64,000 nucleotides of DNA from the NCBI GenBank assembly GCA_000308255.3, contig HG326663.1, forward strand, positions 331,690-395,689, in the 5' to 3' direction. Shown piece after piece: positions 7,397 to 15,857 of the stretch (its first letter is position 1; the number at the start of each line of letters is the position of its first letter). Source of the stretch: Anaerococcus pacaensis 9403502. GTDB taxonomy: Bacteria; Bacillota; Clostridia; Tissierellales; Peptoniphilaceae. Both the position numbers and the translations under genes were made by a program. The notes under the pieces are model-generated. The model had not been told where the DNA came from. It did no database searches and saw only the letters and a program-made list of their open reading frames with translations.

Positions 7397-10300
7397 TAGT
7401 ACCTCCTAGTTTCTTTTTCTTATATATTACAAAGCCCGCTAAGGCTGTAATAGCGATAATAATTAATGTTACCATTGGAATTATATTTTCTATTATTCCT
7501 GTAGGTGGCGGTAGAGGTTGACTTTCAAATATCACTTTTATATCCTCTTCTATACTTTCAAGACTTAATGTATTACTATTATAAGTATCACCCTTGTACG
7601 TATACTTCACATATCGATTAGACTTTGCTTCTATCTTTATATTTGTACTTCCATAAGGTATTTCGACATCAATAGAATTACCATTATCTACTTCGTATTC
7701 TTTAGAATAGTTAGTATCTTCCAATGTGTAAGATACAATGAATTTCTTATCATTATCTGTGATATCATCACCTGTGAGATTATTTATTATAGTAACTTTA
7801 AATTTATTTCTCTCCCATATACCATAGAGAATGTTTGGCATGTTTTCGTAGGTTATCATAACCTCTTGGCCAGGCTCGAAAATCTCCCCTTTAGTTGGAT
7901 CTTCTGTTGTAGACCAGCCTATGAAATGAAAACCTGTAGTGTTTGTAGCACTTGGCTGTGGTAGCGTAATAGTATCGTTATTTCTCAAATCTTCAGTTGG
8001 TCTATTATCATTTATACCATTTGGTAAATCTGATGGTTTATTTCTAGTTTCATATACTATATCGTCTAATGGGCTACCACCTGGGGCGATTTCTTTAAGA
8101 GTGAGTGTTGTAACCCTGTATTCGTTAAAGACTGGCTTAAACATAATATTACCTATTACATTTACTATATCTCCTGGCTGGTAGATTTTATTAAGCATAG
8201 TTTGATCTGTTACACTAGTAAATTCTGAATCTTTATCTATAACCCATCCCTCAAAAACCTTGTCTTTTGGAACTGACAATTTCTTGCCACTTGGATTATC
8301 TTTATCAGGTGGGAATCTATAGTCATTATTTATATATGGTGGTATAACTATAGCCTCAGCATTGTTTACGTAGTCGTTTGGATCTGTGTATACATAATCA
8401 GTCCCGTCTTCTTGAGGAGCCTTGTATTTGACTCTGTAAATTTGTGATAGAGGTCTAAATTCATCTCCCACTGGTGCTAACCAAACAGGATATAGGAATA
8501 AGTCGCTATAGACAGGATCACTGAAGTTGTATTCTGTCAGTGTTCCGTTGATAAATGCATACCATCTAAGCTCTGATCCTGGGGTTTGTTGGGCAACGGG
8601 TGGTTTGTCAGCACTAAGCTTAGTACTATCTACCGTATCCCCCCTTTTTACTTTAAGTTCAATTACACCTGCTTCGGGATTATTTCTTTGTCTATAAGCT
8701 CTAACAGTATATACTGGCTCTTCCCATTTGGCGTATAGTTTTAAGTTATTATCAGGCATGGTCATTGATTTTAGGTCTAATGGATTGCCTGCACCATTGG
8801 GATTATCAAACCATCCAGCAAATATTTTGCCATCACTATTTTTTGTTTGTCCTATTATATAATTTTCTGGAGCATACTTTGCTAAGGATGATTGATATAA
8901 AACACCTTTTCTTACTATGTCTGGCCCATTACCATTAGTAGAGAAAGTTAAATCATGACTATTTCTAGAGTAATAAACCCACACTTCATTTATATCTGAA
9001 GTTTTACCATTATCATGGTTGGTGCTGGGCCTTGCAAAGTTATTTCCTGGTCTCTCTACATATCTATAAGTATAACCAGTTATATCTTCTCCACCAGTGT
9101 AACCTTGGAAGGATGAGGGTAATTGAGATGTTTTTTGGTCTAATCTTATTAACTCGTTCGTATCAATATCTATTATTCTAACGTTCCATGCATTATTGCC
9201 CTCTCTCCATGCCATTAAAGTATAGTCTTTCTTTGGCATTCTAGGAGGGGTAGTAACGGTTTGACCAGCTAGTCCATTCTCCTTAAAAGTATATCCTGAA
9301 CCTAATTTAGCTAGAGCTTGGTCAAAATACGGTTTTGTATCTGCTCCCCATTTTACATCTGCTACTACCACATTATATTGAGTTAAAAATGGTTGCTCAT
9401 ATATCCTAAGTTTGAAAGTATCTCTATCATAGTATAGATTTATTTCGGTAGTGCCATCACCTCTAATAATTTTGGATGTATCAGCACCTACGTAGTGGAT
9501 TTTTTCATTTTTCATAGTGGAACTTGGTAGCTTATAAGAGCTTGAATCCGCATTGGTATATGTTCCTGCATTAGCAGTTCTTGTTTCAGAACTATATAGG
9601 GAGTAACCATTATCATCAGCATTTTCCATAAAATGGTTGATAGTATATTTAACTACCTGAGGAGTCCACACAGCATAAAGGGTCATGTCCTTGGTGATAG
9701 GAGTGTTGGCATTGAATTTGCTTCCATTTGGTTTAGTCGACCAGTACTTAAAGTCATAGCCTGGCCTTACTGGTTTTGTCAGATCATTTAAGCTCAATCT
9801 GTCTCCACTATATACCACTTGCTTATTTACATGGGTTCCACCCTGGGAATCAAAGGTAACTGTCAGTGCTTTTTTAAATACTGCATATAGGTCAAGTCTC
9901 ACGTAATTGTCTGCGCCCTGTACACGTTGTATATACTCTTTCGTGATTGGGGTGTTGAAGTCAAAAGCCTCAGTGCTATCTGGCTTAAGAGCCCAGTGAG
10001 AGAATACAGTTCCACTTTCTCCTGGGATTACTGGTACATCTTCTGTCGTAACCATTCCACCTAGAGGTATTTCCTTAGTAGATAAGACTTCATCCACATA
10101 GCTTATAGATCCATTGCTATTTTCAACTTCTTTTCTATCTATGAAGTTGATATATGCTACATCAGGATACTTACCTTTGAGATAGATTGTTTTAGGAGAT
10201 GAATCTGTAACAGTCACCGGCTTATCAAAGTCAAATTCCTCTCCAAAAGTATCAGTTTCGATATCATAATAATGCCAACCTTCAAACTTACCCTTATAAC

Positions 10301-11972
10301 TAAAGATAGGTAGTTCAGGTTGTATAAGCTTTTCACCATTTCTAACAGTTTGGGTATCCCAAACTTCTCTTTCGTTATTTTCATTTCTATTTAAAAATAC
10401 AAATGTTATAGCGCGAGCATCGGGATCTGTTACTGCATATATGGAGAAGCTATCTGCCTTGAAGGTTACAGTGTCGTTAGTTTTATCTTGAATTTCTATC
10501 TTCTCTTCAGGAGCAAATTCATTTTCTTTGTGGTATATCTCAACCTTGTCTGCTTCACTAATTTTTTGATTTGTAATCTCTACTCTAATATCGTTAGCAG
10601 CTGATACTTCATACTCTTTATTATCTTTATCAAATATTTTTATATCATAAGCTGCAAGTACTTTTTGATTTTCAATTTCGATATCTACCGGGTAGGCTTT
10701 TATTTTTGTATAGCCTGGCAGCTTTCCTGATAATTTTATCCTAGTTGGGTCATATGACCTCATAGTGTAGCTACTATCTGTATAGATGTCTGCTAATACT
10801 TGTTGATAGCTTAGCTTGTTTTCACCTTCTTCAACTGATTGGTCTTCTAAATCTTCTAATTCATTGGTTTTGTCAGTTAGATTTATATCTTTAGCGGAAT
10901 CCACTTCTTCTGGACTAAGGTCGGTGTCTTCTGTGCTTTCATTTTCTGATTCTTTTAAATCATTTGCTTCATCTGTTATATTTTCACCATGAGCTTCCTC
11001 TACTTCTGATTTTTCTTTGCTGTCTATATTTTCCGCACCATCTTTCTCATCAGTAGGGTTTAATAGATCTGCTCTCCAATCTAGCTCATCTGTTTCTGTG
11101 GTATCCACTTCTGATGGGTCGGTGTCAGTTTCATCCTTTTCTGGAGTTTCGATTAGATTTGTGATGATGTCAGTTGGGCTTATTATTAGATTATTTTCTG
11201 GAGTGGCTGAGGTATTTTCTTCATCTATTGAGTCAGATAGAGTTTCATCTTCACTCTCTCTTGGGAGGTCTGTGGCTATGATAAATTCGCTTAGGCCAGC
11301 TTCAAATTCTACTGAGTCGGTGTATCTATCGAAGTCTCTTCGTTCGAAATACCTTGTTGTATTTGCTGGCCTTTCGTATAGGTAGACATTTTCTTTATCA
11401 ACTAGGTCTCTGTGGCTGATTGATATTTGGTAATAGCCTGGCATTTCACTTTGCCATAGCTTATCCTCTTTGTCAAAGATTTCAAAAGTGAAGGCAAACA
11501 TTGTCTCTTTTCCTTCTATTTCATCATTGGTTTTGTATGCTTTGACTGTGGCATGAGCTGGCATGAGGCCAGTGATTGCTATAATGGTGTTTTCTAGAGC
11601 TATATCTTCGTAGCTAGTATCTTCATATAAGCTAGCATATATAGTTTGTTCTACTATCTCTTCATTGGCTTCAGCTAGTAGCGGATTGACTATTGGTGTT
11701 TGGTCCATTTTATCCAGAGGGCTGCTTATATCCTCTGGAGTGGTTGTCTCTGGCTCATTAATATCAGTATCTTCAACTGGGAGAGTTTCGTTACTAGTAT
11801 CTATCTCAGGATCATCAGCTGTATCTGATGTCATAATTGATTCATATTCAGTAACCTCCTCCCCATTAGTATCTAGCGCATATACCATGCTAGTCTTAAG
11901 TGGGATGACGGTTGAACTGAATGTTAGCATAAATGCTAATAAAAATGCTATAAATTTGTGTATTCGTTTCAT
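7389..11972 (-). CDS. Large sortase-anchored tip adhesin with InlB-type repeats
   Basis: A 1527-aa surface protein, first gene of the FCT-like pilus operon, in the position of the tip adhesin Cpa. Seen: signal peptide (1-32); an acidic Thr/Glu/Asp-rich region with two copies of a domain beginning YEDTSYEDIALENTI and YTDSSYTMRSYDPTRI; then from about 520 several Listeria-Bacteroides (InlB B-type) repeats with the pattern FxGWxxxxxxG...FDFxxPVT...LYAVW; a C-terminal Pro segment and sorting signal PPTGIIEN near 1489, a hydrophobic helix and KKKK. The sorting tail resembles that of the major pilin (PTGxIEN), suggesting the same class B sortase handles both. It shows no obvious Cpa thioester motif. 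The ligand is unknown. Confidence 0.8.
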   Translation of the reverse strand: MKRIHKFIAFLLAFMLTFSSTVIPLKTSMVYALDTNGEEVTEYESIMTSDTADDPEIDTSNETLPVEDTDINEPETTTPEDISSPLDKMDQTPIVNPLLAEANEEIVEQTIYASLYEDTSYEDIALENTIIAITGLMPAHATVKAYKTNDEIEGKETMFAFTFEIFDKEDKLWQSEMPGYYQISISHRDLVDKENVYLYERPANTTRYFERRDFDRYTDSVEFEAGLSEFIIATDLPRESEDETLSDSIDEENTSATPENNLIISPTDIITNLIETPEKDETDTDPSEVDTTETDELDWRADLLNPTDEKDGAENIDSKEKSEVEEAHGENITDEANDLKESENESTEDTDLSPEEVDSAKDINLTDKTNELEDLEDQSVEEGENKLSYQQVLADIYTDSSYTMRSYDPTRIKLSGKLPGYTKIKAYPVDIEIENQKVLAAYDIKIFDKDNKEYEVSAANDIRVEITNQKISEADKVEIYHKENEFAPEEKIEIQDKTNDTVTFKADSFSIYAVTDPDARAITFVFLNRNENNEREVWDTQTVRNGEKLIQPELPIFSYKGKFEGWHYYDIETDTFGEEFDFDKPVTVTDSSPKTIYLKGKYPDVAYINFIDRKEVENSNGSISYVDEVLSTKEIPLGGMVTTEDVPVIPGESGTVFSHWALKPDSTEAFDFNTPITKEYIQRVQGADNYVRLDLYAVFKKALTVTFDSQGGTHVNKQVVYSGDRLSLNDLTKPVRPGYDFKYWSTKPNGSKFNANTPITKDMTLYAVWTPQVVKYTINHFMENADDNGYSLYSSETRTANAGTYTNADSSSYKLPSSTMKNEKIHYVGADTSKIIRGDGTTEINLYYDRDTFKLRIYEQPFLTQYNVVVADVKWGADTKPYFDQALAKLGSGYTFKENGLAGQTVTTPPRMPKKDYTLMAWREGNNAWNVRIIDIDTNELIRLDQKTSQLPSSFQGYTGGEDITGYTYRYVERPGNNFARPSTNHDNGKTSDINEVWVYYSRNSHDLTFSTNGNGPDIVRKGVLYQSSLAKYAPENYIIGQTKNSDGKIFAGWFDNPNGAGNPLDLKSMTMPDNNLKLYAKWEEPVYTVRAYRQRNNPEAGVIELKVKRGDTVDSTKLSADKPPVAQQTPGSELRWYAFINGTLTEYNFSDPVYSDLFLYPVWLAPVGDEFRPLSQIYRVKYKAPQEDGTDYVYTDPNDYVNNAEAIVIPPYINNDYRFPPDKDNPSGKKLSVPKDKVFEGWVIDKDSEFTSVTDQTMLNKIYQPGDIVNVIGNIMFKPVFNEYRVTTLTLKEIAPGGSPLDDIVYETRNKPSDLPNGINDNRPTEDLRNNDTITLPQPSATNTTGFHFIGWSTTEDPTKGEIFEPGQEVMITYENMPNILYGIWERNKFKVTIINNLTGDDITDNDKKFIVSYTLEDTNYSKEYEVDNGNSIDVEIPYGSTNIKIEAKSNRYVKYTYKGDTYNSNTLSLESIEEDIKVIFESQPLPPPTGIIENIIPMVTLIIIAITALAGFVIYKKKKLGGTID

Positions 11973-12102
11973 ATCGTCACCTTTTCTTTTATATATTAAA
12001 AGCCTAAATAGGCTCAGTATTGCTTATACTCAATATACCGAACTTTTCACGAATTTCCATATTTTTTCACAGCTTATTGCGATATTATCAATATATATAA
12101 AA

Positions 12103-12130
12103 TATAAAAACAATGCCCCTGAAAGCATTG
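12103..12130 (-). terminator. Terminator after the class C sortase operon
   Basis: On the minus strand a CAATGC/GCATTG stem with an 8-nt loop is followed by TTTTTATATTTT. A second weaker hairpin (CTCCAGC/GCTGGGG) overlaps the sortase stop at 12278-12301. Confidence 0.75.
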
Positions 12131-12286
12131 TATTCGAGCCATCCCTAAAGAAAGATTTTTAGATATATTGTGAAGAAAATGTGGGGATTATTAATCGTAT
12201 TCTAATTTAAGAAATACTGATAAGTATAGTCAATCCTCTATATTTTATATTTAACTAAGTTAAAATCAATCAATTAAAGCCCCAGC

Positions 12287-13222
12287 CTAGAGAGCTGGAG
12301 CATTGTTTGTTTTGTCATATTTTATTGTGTTTGTAAGCCTTTTGATAAATCTAATGAGAGTCATTAAAAATAGCAGGCTGCCTATTATGGATAGGACAAG
12401 TGTTGCTATTCTTGTTACTTTTACCATATTATCAGCTGGCTGGCTTTCGTTCGTTTCTTCATCTGCTTGGCTCATTGGGTAATCTTTGCCTGGCAAAGCG
12501 AATTCTTCTGCTATGGCTGATTCTGATGTGTCGCGGTAGCAGTTTACCAATAGTCTATTTGGCCTAGGTGGTAAGAATGGGCTACAAGTCATGAGTGTGA
12601 CTATGTCAGCGTCCCCTCTAGGAGCTAGCTTGTCCCACTCGTATGGGTCGATGACTTCTTTGTCATTTACTATATAGCGTAGGGTTTCTTCTGCGCGCTC
12701 GATGTAGATATAGTCACCAGCATTTAGCTGGTCGAGGTATAGGAACATGGTGTCTCCCCACCAGCCCCTGTGGCCAGCTATTACTGATCTAGTGCCTGCT
12801 CCACCGATTGGGATGGATGAGCCGTCTACTTGGGCAACTCCTAGCGAGATGTGCTCGAGTGTTGCATCCAAATATAAAGGCAGGTGCTTGTCTAGTTTTG
12901 GAATTACCAAATAAGCAAATGGTGTGTTTGTTTTGGTAAATTTCTCATATCTAGTCTGATAGTCTTCAGCAGTGAATGGGTCTACTACTGTGATGTCTGA
13001 GTTTCTGACTATTTCGTTGTATTCCTCGGCATTGGCACGTTCTTCGGCTATTTCTACTTCAGACCTTGCTTGTTGAGTTTGTTCGAAGTTTCTTCTGCTG
13101 GCCCTGGCCGAGTAGTCGTTGTAGGTGCGGCGGAGTAGTGGAATTGTGACAAATAAGAGTCCCAGCATGATGAGGATGTATCCAATTGTACTACTTTTTG
13201 AGAGTCTTAATCGTTTCTTCAA
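12287..13222 (-). CDS. Class C (pilin) sortase, third of three
   Basis: A 311-aa class C sortase. Seen: N-terminal membrane helix (about 13-31); lid motif Asp81-Pro-Phe83; catalytic His151 in AGHRG; Cys213 in TLMTC; Arg223 in NRLLV; a C-terminal membrane helix (about 270-295). The start overlaps the previous sortase by 32 bp. It diverges from the other two around the active site (HRGWWGD, CSPFLPPRPN), so its substrate may differ, for example the ancillary pilin. Confidence 0.92.
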   Translation of the reverse strand: MKKRLRLSKSSTIGYILIMLGLLFVTIPLLRRTYNDYSARASRRNFEQTQQARSEVEIAEERANAEEYNEIVRNSDITVVDPFTAEDYQTRYEKFTKTNTPFAYLVIPKLDKHLPLYLDATLEHISLGVAQVDGSSIPIGGAGTRSVIAGHRGWWGDTMFLYLDQLNAGDYIYIERAEETLRYIVNDKEVIDPYEWDKLAPRGDADIVTLMTCSPFLPPRPNRLLVNCYRDTSESAIAEEFALPGKDYPMSQADEETNESQPADNMVKVTRIATLVLSIIGSLLFLMTLIRFIKRLTNTIKYDKTNNAPAL

Positions 13223-14072
13223 TTGTGCCTACCTCCGTTCTTAGTCTCTTTCTTCTGGCAGTTTCCCTTATAACTACTACTAGGAGTAGCACTATGATTG
13301 GGAGCATGATTAAAAATAGTTGCATGAAGTCTGGCGCTAGCCTCTTGGTATTGGCTACCCCATCATCAATTGCCGCTTGGTATGGAATACGGTGGCCACG
13401 GACTAGGAGCCTGTGGGAGTTGATCATGTATGGAGTACATGTCAGTAGTGTGGCATAGTCTTTGCCATCTTCTACTAGGACTGGTTCGAAGTCTGATGGG
13501 TCTACTACTAGGATTTGGTCTACTTGATAGGCCAAGGTGTCGCCTAAGTTGTGGATGTAGAAGACATCGCCTTCTACAAGCTGGTCTAGGTTTCGAAAGA
13601 GCTTGGCATTTGGTAGGCCCCTGTGGCCGGTGATTACGGTGTGGGTTGATTCACCACCTACCGGCAGCGATGTACCCTCCAAGTGTCCGGTACCCTTTTC
13701 TAGGACTTCATCAGATGTACCCGCATATATGGGCAAATCTTGTCCGATGCGTGGGATCTCGATGTGACCCATCATTTCGTGGACCTCTAGCATCCTCGCG
13801 TATTCGGCACGGCCTGCCTGTTCTTCTTCTGTGAAGGGATCGGCTAATCTTGATGGGTCGAGGGTATTGTTGTAGGCGCGGGCTAGATCTAGACGCCTTT
13901 GCACTTCTTCTTTGTCGATATTTTCTGTTTGCTTGCGGAATTCTACTACTTCATTGCCAGATTCTATTTCATAATATTTCTGGCTGATGAGCGGGTAGGC
14001 AAAGATTAGCATACCCACCAAGAAGATAAAGATGAATGGCAGATTTCTTTTAAGAACTCCTCGCCTATTCAT
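13191..14072 (-). CDS. Class C (pilin) sortase, second of three
   Basis: A 293-aa class C sortase. Seen: N-terminal membrane helix (about 11-29); DPF lid (78-80); His150 in TGHRG; Cys212 in TLLTC; Arg221 in HRLLVRGHR; C-terminal membrane helix (about 248-268). It is closely similar to the first sortase of the trio (PRIxQDLPIYAGTxE, GTGHLEGTSLPVGG). It overlaps the upstream sortase by 8 bp and the downstream one by 32 bp, so all three are one translational unit. Confidence 0.93.
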   Translation of the reverse strand: MNRRGVLKRNLPFIFIFLVGMLIFAYPLISQKYYEIESGNEVVEFRKQTENIDKEEVQRRLDLARAYNNTLDPSRLADPFTEEEQAGRAEYARMLEVHEMMGHIEIPRIGQDLPIYAGTSDEVLEKGTGHLEGTSLPVGGESTHTVITGHRGLPNAKLFRNLDQLVEGDVFYIHNLGDTLAYQVDQILVVDPSDFEPVLVEDGKDYATLLTCTPYMINSHRLLVRGHRIPYQAAIDDGVANTKRLAPDFMQLFLIMLPIIVLLLVVVIRETARRKRLRTEVGTIEETIKTLKK

Positions 14073-15228
14073 TTATATCTCCATTTTTATTTTGAGGATT
14101 GATCGGCTCACCTGTCATAGGGTCAAAGTTATACTGAGGCGGTGGACTTGATCCGTTGTTTGGATTGCCATTTCTCATTTGTTCAAACATATCAGCTCCG
14201 CCTTGGTATGGGCTAAAGCCTGCCCCTCGAGTCAGTAAATTCCTCAAGTCTTCTTGTTCTTTGCGGACTTCTTCAAGGCGCTTGTAGTAGTCCTTGTTTT
14301 GACGGCGCAATCTCCAAAGCCTGATGATTAGCACTATTATGAGGAATAGGGCCACAAAGAATAATATTCTAAATATCCAGTTTGCTCTATTTGTCCTAAT
14401 CAATTCTTCATCTACCGCTGGTACGTATGGTACGCGGTGCCCCCTTACTATAAGTCTGTGTGTGTTGATCATGATTGGTGTACATGTCAAAAGTGTCACA
14501 TAATCATGGCCTGGTGCTACCATCAAATCGGAAAAGTCGCTTGGGTCGATGACCTTTATTTGGTCTACTTGATAAGCCATTACCCCCTCGATATTGTGGA
14601 CATAGAACTTATCCCCGATTTCGAGTTGGTTAAGATGGGTAAAGAGCGTTGCCTCAGGCAGACCTGAGTGGGCGGTGAGTACTGCATGTGTGTTGTTGCC
14701 ACCAACAGGAAGAGAAGTCCCCTCCAAGTGGCCAACCCCTTTTTGGAGTATGTCTTCACCCGTACCTGCATATATCGGCAAGTCTTGATTGATACGTGGG
14801 ATATCCACGTGGCCAATCATTTCGCTTACCTCTAGCATACGAGCGTATTCCTTACGACCTGCCTCCTGCTCCTCACGAGTATAAGGGTCATTCTCAATGT
14901 CTCCAGAGAGCGAATCATTGTAGGCATGGGCAAGTTCGATACGTCTTTTGATTTCATCAGTTGTAAGATCTGCTGTACCAGACTTGAATGTGTCTACCTG
15001 GCTGGTGGAATCTATACGGTAATATAGTCTATTAATCACCGGATATAGCATCACAAGTATCCCAATAAGGAATATTAACCTCCAAGCCCACTTAGAAGCT
15101 TTCGATTGAGGTTTCTTTTTCTTCTTTGGCTTGGCATTAGGATTGCTATTTGTAGATGCAGTTACTTGACTAGTAGCCCCCTGTTGTGTATTTGATTTTG
15201 CTTTTCGTTTCTTCTTTTTAAAAGCCAT
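14065..15228 (-). CDS. Class C (pilin) sortase, first of three, with long cytosolic tails
   Basis: A 387-aa class C sortase, longer than usual because of a Lys-rich, Ser/Thr/Asn-rich N-terminal tail (1-47) and a Pro/Asn/Gln-rich tail after the C-terminal membrane helix (about 290-310). Core motifs: DPY lid (114-116), His187 in TAHSG, Cys249 in TLLTC, Arg258 in HRLIV. First gene of the sortase trio. Upstream lie an apparently promoter-bearing AT-rich stretch and the GC-rich element at 15394-15788, which separates it from the ancillary pilin gene. Confidence 0.93.
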   Translation of the reverse strand: MAFKKKKRKAKSNTQQGATSQVTASTNSNPNAKPKKKKKPQSKASKWAWRLIFLIGILVMLYPVINRLYYRIDSTSQVDTFKSGTADLTTDEIKRRIELAHAYNDSLSGDIENDPYTREEQEAGRKEYARMLEVSEMIGHVDIPRINQDLPIYAGTGEDILQKGVGHLEGTSLPVGGNNTHAVLTAHSGLPEATLFTHLNQLEIGDKFYVHNIEGVMAYQVDQIKVIDPSDFSDLMVAPGHDYVTLLTCTPIMINTHRLIVRGHRVPYVPAVDEELIRTNRANWIFRILFFVALFLIIVLIIRLWRLRRQNKDYYKRLEEVRKEQEDLRNLLTRGAGFSPYQGGADMFEQMRNGNPNNGSSPPPQYNFDPMTGEPINPQNKNGDINE

Positions 15229-15393
15229 TAAAACTTCTTTCGTTTAAGGGATTAACTTCCCTTTAAGGAACCCTAATGTTCATTATATTTACTGTTATAC
15301 TAATCCTATACAGTTCTTTAGTCCTTACATATACATTAATTAAAGGTAATATTTATCTTGTATGTAATACTGATATATAATTAATACTTAGCT

Positions 15394-15788
15394 TCCGGGG
15401 GATAGGGCACAGGGGTTGCAGAGACCCCTCTCGCCCTTTCCCCCGGTCCCCCTATACCCACTCCACCCCCGCTGCCACTGCGTGGGGCATTATTTAGAAG
15501 GATTCACTCCGCGAATCCTGCCTTTTCAGGGAGGCTCGGGTCACCGAGCCAGCCCCATAGGGTAGACTCGCTATGCGAGTCTTTGGATTGTTAGAATTAT
15601 TATATGCTCAAAACAAAAAAAGCTCACGCAGTGAGCTTACCGCTTGGTGATCAAACGGGAATCGCGAAGCGATCCTTCCCAAACTGCCCCCGGCAGGGTC
15701 GTTTGTAGGGGGTTGCGGAAAAAGGGGGTTTAAGGGGGGAAAACCGGTGGGGAGAATCGAAACTCCCCTGGGTTTTCCCCCTTGGACG
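15394..15788 (+). repeat. GC-rich hairpin-studded element, copy A
   Basis: A non-coding stretch far richer in G+C than its surroundings. It contains, in order, a C-rich block of about 90 bp, hairpins GGATTC/GAATCC (15500-15518), GCTCGG/CCGAGC, AGACTCGC/GCGAGTCT (15563-15581), AGCTCAC/GTGAGCT (15622-15638), ATCGC/GCGAT, then G-rich blocks ending near CTTGGACG. The reverse complement of 49008-49592 contains the same blocks in the same order. I see no ORF. It could be a structured RNA, a palindromic repeat cluster or a remnant mobile element. The flanks 15229-15393 and 15789-15857 are AT-rich and hold nothing else I can name. Confidence 0.8.
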
Positions 15789-15857
15789 AAGAATTATCTT
15801 TATAGCTAAGTAATCACCAGCTATAATATTCTATAAATAGAAATATTTTGATTACTT

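Noticed and set aside
11017-11385. Ser/Val-rich ORF on the plus strand inside the adhesin gene
   Set aside because: It is the antisense shadow of an acidic Thr/Ser/Glu-rich coding region, with no ribosome site.
8000-11972. Thioester domain in the Cpa-position adhesin
   Set aside because: No Cys/TQ motif pair was found in it; the domains are InlB-type repeats.
15394-15788. rRNA or tRNA fragment explaining the high GC
   Set aside because: No recognisable conserved rRNA or tRNA segment; the palindromes do not form a cloverleaf.
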